DNA from: Actinoplanes italicus
GTDB lineage: Bacteria > Actinomycetota > Actinomycetes > Mycobacteriales > Micromonosporaceae
DNA: 64,000 nt
Assembly (NCBI RefSeq): GCF_003001815.1
Contig: NZ_PVMZ01000002.1
Coordinates: forward strand, 620,001-684,000
Direction: 5' to 3'
Part shown: positions 60,270 through 64,000 of the stretch, piece after piece
How the letters are laid out: each line of letters starts with the position of its first letter
Position numbering within the stretch: position 1 is the stretch's first letter
Translations under genes and position numbers: made by a program
The notes under the pieces: generated by a model
Seen by the model: only the letters and a program-made list of their open reading frames with translations
Told to the model about the DNA's origin: nothing
The model's database searches: none

Positions 60270-60600
60270 CGGCGCATGGTGCCACTACCGCGGGCGTACG
60301 CGACGAACCGGATGCCCGACACGCGGGCGTGCGCCTTGCGCGTCTTTAGTCCGCATCGCTAGCGTTGTCCCCTAGCCGCACGTCTTGACCGGGCCTGTCT
60401 TCGGGTGATGGTGCCCGGATCCGGGGCGAGCGGTGTGCATCCCGGCGGGACTTCTCGTCGCTTCAGCCCCCGTGACCGTTTGCCGCGGTCCGGGGGCTGT
60501 TCGCATTCCCGTTCCGTCCATTGGATGGGACTGTCCGTCCGATGATCGGGACGGGCGGGTAGCCTGGCCGGGGTTCACCAGAATGGTTGGGGGAGTTGAC
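60270..60600 (+). promoter_or_regulatory. Leader region of leuB
   Basis: 331 bases. TTGCGC, 18 bases, TAGCGT (about 60336-60365) is a possible promoter. A hairpin follows: AGCCCCCGTGACC / GGTCCGGGGGCT with loop GTTTGCCGC (about 60466-60501), without a T-run. A GTG at 60433 is in frame with leuB and would give a 56-residue extension, but the real start is later. I see no Leu-rich leader peptide with a stop codon. Confidence 0.4.
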
Positions 60601-61632
60601 GTGAGCGTGGCGCGGATCGCGGTTGTCGGCGGTGACGGCATCGGTACCGAGGTGACCGCCCAGGCTCGCAAGGTCATCGACGCCGTCCTCCCCGGAGTGG
60701 CCTACAACGAGTACGACCTGGGCGCCCGCCTCTACCACCGCACCGGTGAGGTCCTCCCGCAGTCGGTCGAGGACGAGCTGGCCGGTCACGACGCCATCCT
60801 GCTGGGTGCCATCGGCGACCCGAGCGTCCCGCCGGGCGTCCTGGAGCGCGGCCTGCTGCTGAAGCTCCGCTTCGACTTCGACCAGTATGTGAACCTGCGC
60901 CCCTCCAAGCTGTGGCCCGGCACCACCAGCCCGCTGGCCGGCGTCAAGCCCGGTGAGATCGACATGGTGGTGGTCCGCGAGGGCACCGAGGGTCTCTACG
61001 TCGGCGCCGGCGGCGTCCTGCACAAGAACACGCCCGCCGAGATCGCCACCGAGGAGAGCCTGAACACCCGGCACGGCGTCGAGCGGGTCATCCGCGACGC
61101 GTTCGCCCGCGCCCAGCGCCGCGACCGCCGCCACGTCACCCTGGTGCACAAGACCAACGTGCTGACCCACGCCGGCAACCTGTGGTCACGGGCGTTCGCC
61201 GCCGTCGCCGCGGAGTTCCCCGAGGTCACCACGGAATATCAGCACATCGACGCGGCCAGCATGTTCATGGTCAGCAACCCGCAGCGTTTCGACGTCGTGG
61301 TGACCGACAACCTCTTCGGTGACATCCTCACCGACATCGCCGCTGCCGTGACCGGCGGCATCGGCATGGCGGCCAGCGGTTCCGTCAACCCCGAGCGGAT
61401 CTACCCGTCGACGTTCGAGCCGGTGCACGGCTCCGCGCCGGACATCGCCGGCAAGGGCATCGCCGACCCGGCGGCCGCCATCCTCTCCGCGGCCCTGCTC
61501 CTGGAGCACCTGGGCAAGCTCGACGAGGCCCGGCGAGTAACCGAGGCGGTCGCGGCCGAGGTCGCGTCCCGGGCCCCGGGCGCGCCACTGCGTACCGCCG
61601 AAGTCGGCGACCGCGTCGCCGCCGCCGTCTGA
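60601..61632 (+). CDS. leuB: 3-isopropylmalate dehydrogenase
   Basis: Product of 343 residues. Oxidative decarboxylation step of leucine synthesis. The beta-decarboxylating dehydrogenase pattern is complete: [18 protein letters not shown], the substrate arginines in [63 protein letters not shown], and [21 protein letters not shown] 60601 follows GGGGGAG and matches the family N-terminus. The unusual lack of the usual leu operon genes beside it agrees with the actinobacterial layout where leuB sits with serA. Confidence 0.95.
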   Translation: MSVARIAVVGGDGIGTEVTAQARKVIDAVLPGVAYNEYDLGARLYHRTGEVLPQSVEDELAGHDAILLGAIGDPSVPPGVLERGLLLKLRFDFDQYVNLRPSKLWPGTTSPLAGVKPGEIDMVVVREGTEGLYVGAGGVLHKNTPAEIATEESLNTRHGVERVIRDAFARAQRRDRRHVTLVHKTNVLTHAGNLWSRAFAAVAAEFPEVTTEYQHIDAASMFMVSNPQRFDVVVTDNLFGDILTDIAAAVTGGIGMAASGSVNPERIYPSTFEPVHGSAPDIAGKGIADPAAAILSAALLLEHLGKLDEARRVTEAVAAEVASRAPGAPLRTAEVGDRVAAAV

Positions 61633-61777
61633 GCAGGTCGGTCCGTCACCCAGCCCTACGGGGCTCGTTACCCATGGTCATTATTTTTTAACGACCGTTC
61701 GGGGTAAATTCATGGGGCACTACGGGTGCCCCCATGCATGCTTCCAAACTTCTGCGCAGAAAGCAGGTCCACCTGTT
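61633..61777 (+). promoter_or_regulatory. leuB-ilvE spacer with possible ilvE promoter
   Basis: Contains an AT-rich stretch ATTATTTTTTAA (61680-61691), unusual in this DNA, and TAAATT (61705-61710) as a likely -10 box. A hairpin ATGGGGCAC-TACG-GGTGCCCCCAT follows at about 61711-61735. It also has a weak AGCCC/GGGCT stem (61653-61666), followed some 15 bases later by the T-run, that may end leuB transcripts. Confidence 0.4.
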
Positions 61778-62875
61778 ATGAGCGGTGGTGACCACCTCGA
61801 CTTCGAGATCCGTCCGAACCCGGCACCCGTCAGCGACGCGGACCGCGCCGCGCTGCTGGCCAGCCCCGGTTTCGGCCGCATCTTCACCGACCACATGGTC
61901 ACGGTGCGCTACGCCGACGGCAAGGGCTGGTATGAGCCTCGCGTCGAAGCCCGCGCGCCGATCCCGATGGACCCGGCCAGCGCCGTCCTGCACTACGCGC
62001 AGGAGATCTTCGAGGGCCTGAAGGCGTACAAGACGCCCGACGGTGGTGTCGCGATGTTCCGCCCCGACGCCAACGCCAACCGGTTCAACCAGTCAGCGGG
62101 CCGGATGGCGATGCCGGCCCTGCCGGTCGAGACGTTCCTCCAGTCCCTGCACGAGATCATCAAGATCGACCGCGACTGGATCCCCGAGGACCCCGAGGGC
62201 AGCCTCTACCTGCGCCCCTTCGCGTACGCGAGCGAGGTGTTCCTCGGCGTCCGCCCCGCCAACGAGTACCTCTACCTGGTCATCGCCTCCCCGGTCGGGC
62301 CGTACTTCTCCGGCGGCGTCAAGCCGGTCAGCATCTGGGTGACCCCCGACTTCACCCGTGCGGCCCCCGGCGGCACCGGCGCGGCGAAGTGCGGCGGCAA
62401 CTACGCGGCCGGTCTCTCGGCGCAGGCCGAGGCCTCCGAACACGGCTGCGACCAGGTCGTCTACCTCGACGCGATCGAGCGGAAGTACATCGACGAGCTC
62501 GGCGGCATGAACGTCTTCCTCGTCCTCGACGACGGAAGCCTGATCACCCCGCCGCTCACCGGCACGATCCTGCCGGGCATCACCCGCGACTCGGTGATCA
62601 AGCTGGCCGAGCGCGCCGGCCGCAAGGTCGAGGAGCGCCCGATCAGCCTGCAGGAGTGGCGCGAGGGCGCGGCGTCCGGCCGGGTCCGCGAGGCCTTCGC
62701 CTGCGGCACGGCAGCCGTGATCACCCCGATCGGCACGATCAAGAGCGAGGACGGCGCCTTCACCGTCGCCGACGGCGGCTCGGGCGAGGTCACCATGGCC
62801 ATCCGCAAGGAGCTGGTCGACATCCAGCGCGGCCGGGCCGAGGACCCCTTCGGCTGGGTCCACCGAGTCCTCTAA
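61778..62875 (+). CDS. ilvE: Branched-chain amino acid aminotransferase
   Basis: Product of 365 residues. PLP enzyme for the last step of valine, leucine and isoleucine synthesis. Fold-type IV motifs: QEIFEGLKAYKTPDGGVAMFRPDANANRF, LYLRPFAYASE, the catalytic lysine in TGAAKCGGNYAAGLSAQAEA, LDAIERKYIDELGGMN and SLITPPLTGTILPGITRDS. ATG 61778 gives the usual N-terminus; an in-frame ATG at 61712 would add 22 residues across the leader hairpin and is unlikely. Confidence 0.95.
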   Translation: MSGGDHLDFEIRPNPAPVSDADRAALLASPGFGRIFTDHMVTVRYADGKGWYEPRVEARAPIPMDPASAVLHYAQEIFEGLKAYKTPDGGVAMFRPDANANRFNQSAGRMAMPALPVETFLQSLHEIIKIDRDWIPEDPEGSLYLRPFAYASEVFLGVRPANEYLYLVIASPVGPYFSGGVKPVSIWVTPDFTRAAPGGTGAAKCGGNYAAGLSAQAEASEHGCDQVVYLDAIERKYIDELGGMNVFLVLDDGSLITPPLTGTILPGITRDSVIKLAERAGRKVEERPISLQEWREGAASGRVREAFACGTAAVITPIGTIKSEDGAFTVADGGSGEVTMAIRKELVDIQRGRAEDPFGWVHRVL

Positions 62876-62945
62876 AACCTTTCCGCCGGTACGGAAGGAA
62901 GCGCCCACAAACGCATTCCACCCCGTCCCGTGATCCACTACGCGA

Positions 62946-62973
62946 GCGCTGCGGCCCGTCCAGGCCGCAGCGC
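62946..62973. terminator. Hairpin after ilvE
   Basis: Perfect 11-bp stem GCGCTGCGGCC / GGCCGCAGCGC with loop CGTCCA. There is no T-run. A smaller stem (TTTCCG / CGGAAGG) lies closer to the ilvE stop at about 62880-62899. Confidence 0.5.
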
Positions 62974-63000
62974 GCCGTCCCGCGCAAAGCCCGTCCGCCC

Positions 63001-63116
63001 GGCTGTGCGCCACCGCTGTCTCGGGCGGGTTGAGGCAGCGGTGTGCGACAGCTGGTGGGTTGTGGCTGTGCGTTACCGCTGTCTCGGGCGGCCTGAGTCA
63101 GCGGTGTGCGACAGCC
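63001..63116. repeat. Convergent-intergenic palindromic repeats, copies C and D
   Basis: Copy C at 63001-63053 and copy D at 63064-63116 are tandem, about 90% identical. Each has arms GCTGTGCG..ACCGCTG and CAGCGGTGTGCGACAGC around a short variable centre. Together with copies A and B they share the core GCTGTG-CGT-ACCGCTGTCTC. They lie between converging ilvE and the Rpn-family gene. Confidence 0.85.
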
Positions 63117-63125
63117 GGTCTGGCC

Positions 63126-64000
63126 TTAAGCGGCTAGTGAGCCGCCCAGGTCCTCGACTCGTTCTGCGACAGCGGCTCGCTGGATCCACTGGTCGAGTTG
63201 TTCGAGGTCGGTGCAGGCGTTGATCTTCGCGTGGGCCTCGTCGGAAACCTCGATGCCGCGTGCGGTGAGAACCGTGATGATGGAGCCTGCCCTGCCTTCA
63301 GCCATGCCTTCAGCCATGCCTTCGGCGTGCTGCTGGCGGGCCCAGTCGCTGAAGTATCGGTCTTTGGTGGCGCTCACGAGATCCTCCAGGAGCTTGCGGG
63401 ATGCTGCCGGTAGATTGCCGCGCACAAAGTCATGGTAAATGCCGGCGCGGGGTGAATCGATGACCTCGAGGGCTGCGAACAGCGCCTCGAACAGCGGAAT
63501 CGGGTCGGAACGGTTCGCGTGGGCGAGGGCAGACAGCACGGTCAGCTCGGGTAGCCGCCGAGCGGTATCCAGGTCGGTCACGAGTGGTGTCTGTTCTGGG
63601 CCGAAGGCCAGCGGATGGATGATTGACGGCGAGAGGCTGATGTCGATCGGCTTGGCCGCCCAGTCAGCAACCTTCTGATCAGGGCAGACGATCAGGAGGT
63701 CGACCGGGCAGCCCAGGCGGGCGTGCAGGGTCGTGACGTAGGCGGGCCAACTTCGCCGCTTCTTTTGTCGACGCGCCGTTGCACTTCGACGACGACCGCG
63801 AAGACGATCTCGCCCATCCGGGTCAGGGTGACGACGGCGTCGGCCCGGTATTCGGTGGGGGCCACGTCGGTCAGGTCGGCGGAGGCCAGGTGGGCCTCGT
63901 CGTAGTCGGGGAGGACGTCGTGCAACGGACCGTCCAGGAGTTCCGCGGCCAGGGAAGGGCGGCCGCGGAACATGTCGATGAGTACCTCATGGACCTGTGA
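63126..64000 (-). pseudogene. Rpn/PD-(D/E)XK nuclease-family gene, frameshifted and cut by the window edge
   Basis: On the minus strand the frame entering the window reads VHEVLIDMFRGRPSLAAELL, then EYRADAVVTL and VVVEVQRRVDK, the D and ExQ residues of the PD-(D/E)XK nuclease fold in Rpn-type proteins. At about 63763 the frame is lost. The -1 frame continues KRRSWPAYVTTLHARLGCPVDLL, PIDISLSPSIIHPLAFGPEQTP and on into TDLDTARRLPEL, ending at 63126 with an AEGMAEGMAEGR tail. One extra A in the AAAA run at 63763-63766 would restore DKKKRRSWP. It may be a pseudogene, a sequencing error, or a slippage site. Confidence 0.75.

Noticed and set aside
60433-60600. N-terminal extension of leuB or a leucine leader peptide
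   Set aside because: The in-frame GTG at 60433 gives [16 protein letters not shown] and on, but there is no stop before leuB, no Leu codon run and the family N-terminus starts at 60601 behind GGGGGAG.
61633-61777. T-box or amino-acid riboswitch before ilvE
   Set aside because: Only a small hairpin and an AT-rich stretch are visible; no T-box sequence or specifier loop can be recognised.
63126-64000. Insertion sequence
   Set aside because: Rpn-family proteins are sometimes labelled transposases, but I see no terminal inverted repeats or target duplications around this gene.

Overview
The window is high-GC DNA with strong third-position G/C bias, frequent GTG and TTG starts, many 4-base GTGA gene overlaps and many starts that look leaderless. 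The housekeeping order is electron-transfer flavoprotein (etfBA), cysteine desulfurase, mnmA, MetE-like protein, ligA, gatC-gatA, gatB, ilvB-ilvN-ilvC, serA, leuB. This is the order known from actinobacteria, for example the Rv3029c-Rv2995c region of Mycobacterium tuberculosis. Three GGDEF-EAL proteins, a SARP regulator, sugar ABC transport and large secreted proteins point to a filamentous soil actinomycete. Micromonosporaceae (Actinoplanes-like) is my inference, not a database result.

Layout. 1-860: small DUF202-type membrane genes separated by an 18-bp tandem repeat. 1268-9043: etfB, etfA, cysteine desulfurase, mnmA, MetE-like gene, ligA; ligA carries an unusual repeat-encoded insertion. 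9169-12974: a GGDEF-EAL gene whose 3' end overlaps gatC, then gatA. 13012-18929: a minus-strand block between gatA and gatB, holding an M1 metallopeptidase and a four-gene module (Crp-type regulator, class III cyclase-like protein, degenerate STAND-like NTPase, unknown protein). 19083-20582: gatB. 20634-29501: membrane and secreted proteins, a metallophosphoesterase, a PQQ-type sugar dehydrogenase lipoprotein, a second GGDEF-EAL protein. 28488-32955: LacI regulator with a divergent CUT1 sugar ABC transporter. 33131-45471: secreted proteins, a SARP regulator, a multicopper oxidase with an overlapping partner, and a giant haem peroxidase/RTX/fibronectin protein. 45570-50269: acyltransferase, SRPBCC protein, ECF sigma/anti-sigma pair, membrane protein. 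50417-62875: branched-chain amino acid and serine synthesis (ilvD, third GGDEF-EAL, ilvBNC behind an attenuator, serA, leuB, ilvE). 63126-64000: a frameshifted Rpn-family nuclease gene that runs off the window.

How the genes work together. IlvB/IlvN, IlvC, IlvD and IlvE cover the common valine/isoleucine pathway, and LeuB adds the third step of leucine synthesis. A nine-residue leader peptide ending Val-Leu-Ile, followed by a terminator hairpin, should attenuate ilvBNC according to branched-chain aminoacyl-tRNA supply. The desulfurase can feed sulfur to MnmA for tRNA 2-thiouridine. GatA, GatB and GatC form one amidotransferase although their genes are split by the inserted block.

The best candidate for an undescribed system is the block at 14509-18929. 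The C-terminal tail of the cyclase-like protein and the N-terminus of the next NTPase carry the same roughly 27-residue glycine/asparagine/glutamine-rich motif (core AGRDVDQS...V.G....AGR). The identical residues are written with different codons. This is what a paired signalling or assembly motif, like bacterial amyloid signalling sequences, would look like. A second theme is a family of palindromic intergenic repeats found only where two genes converge.
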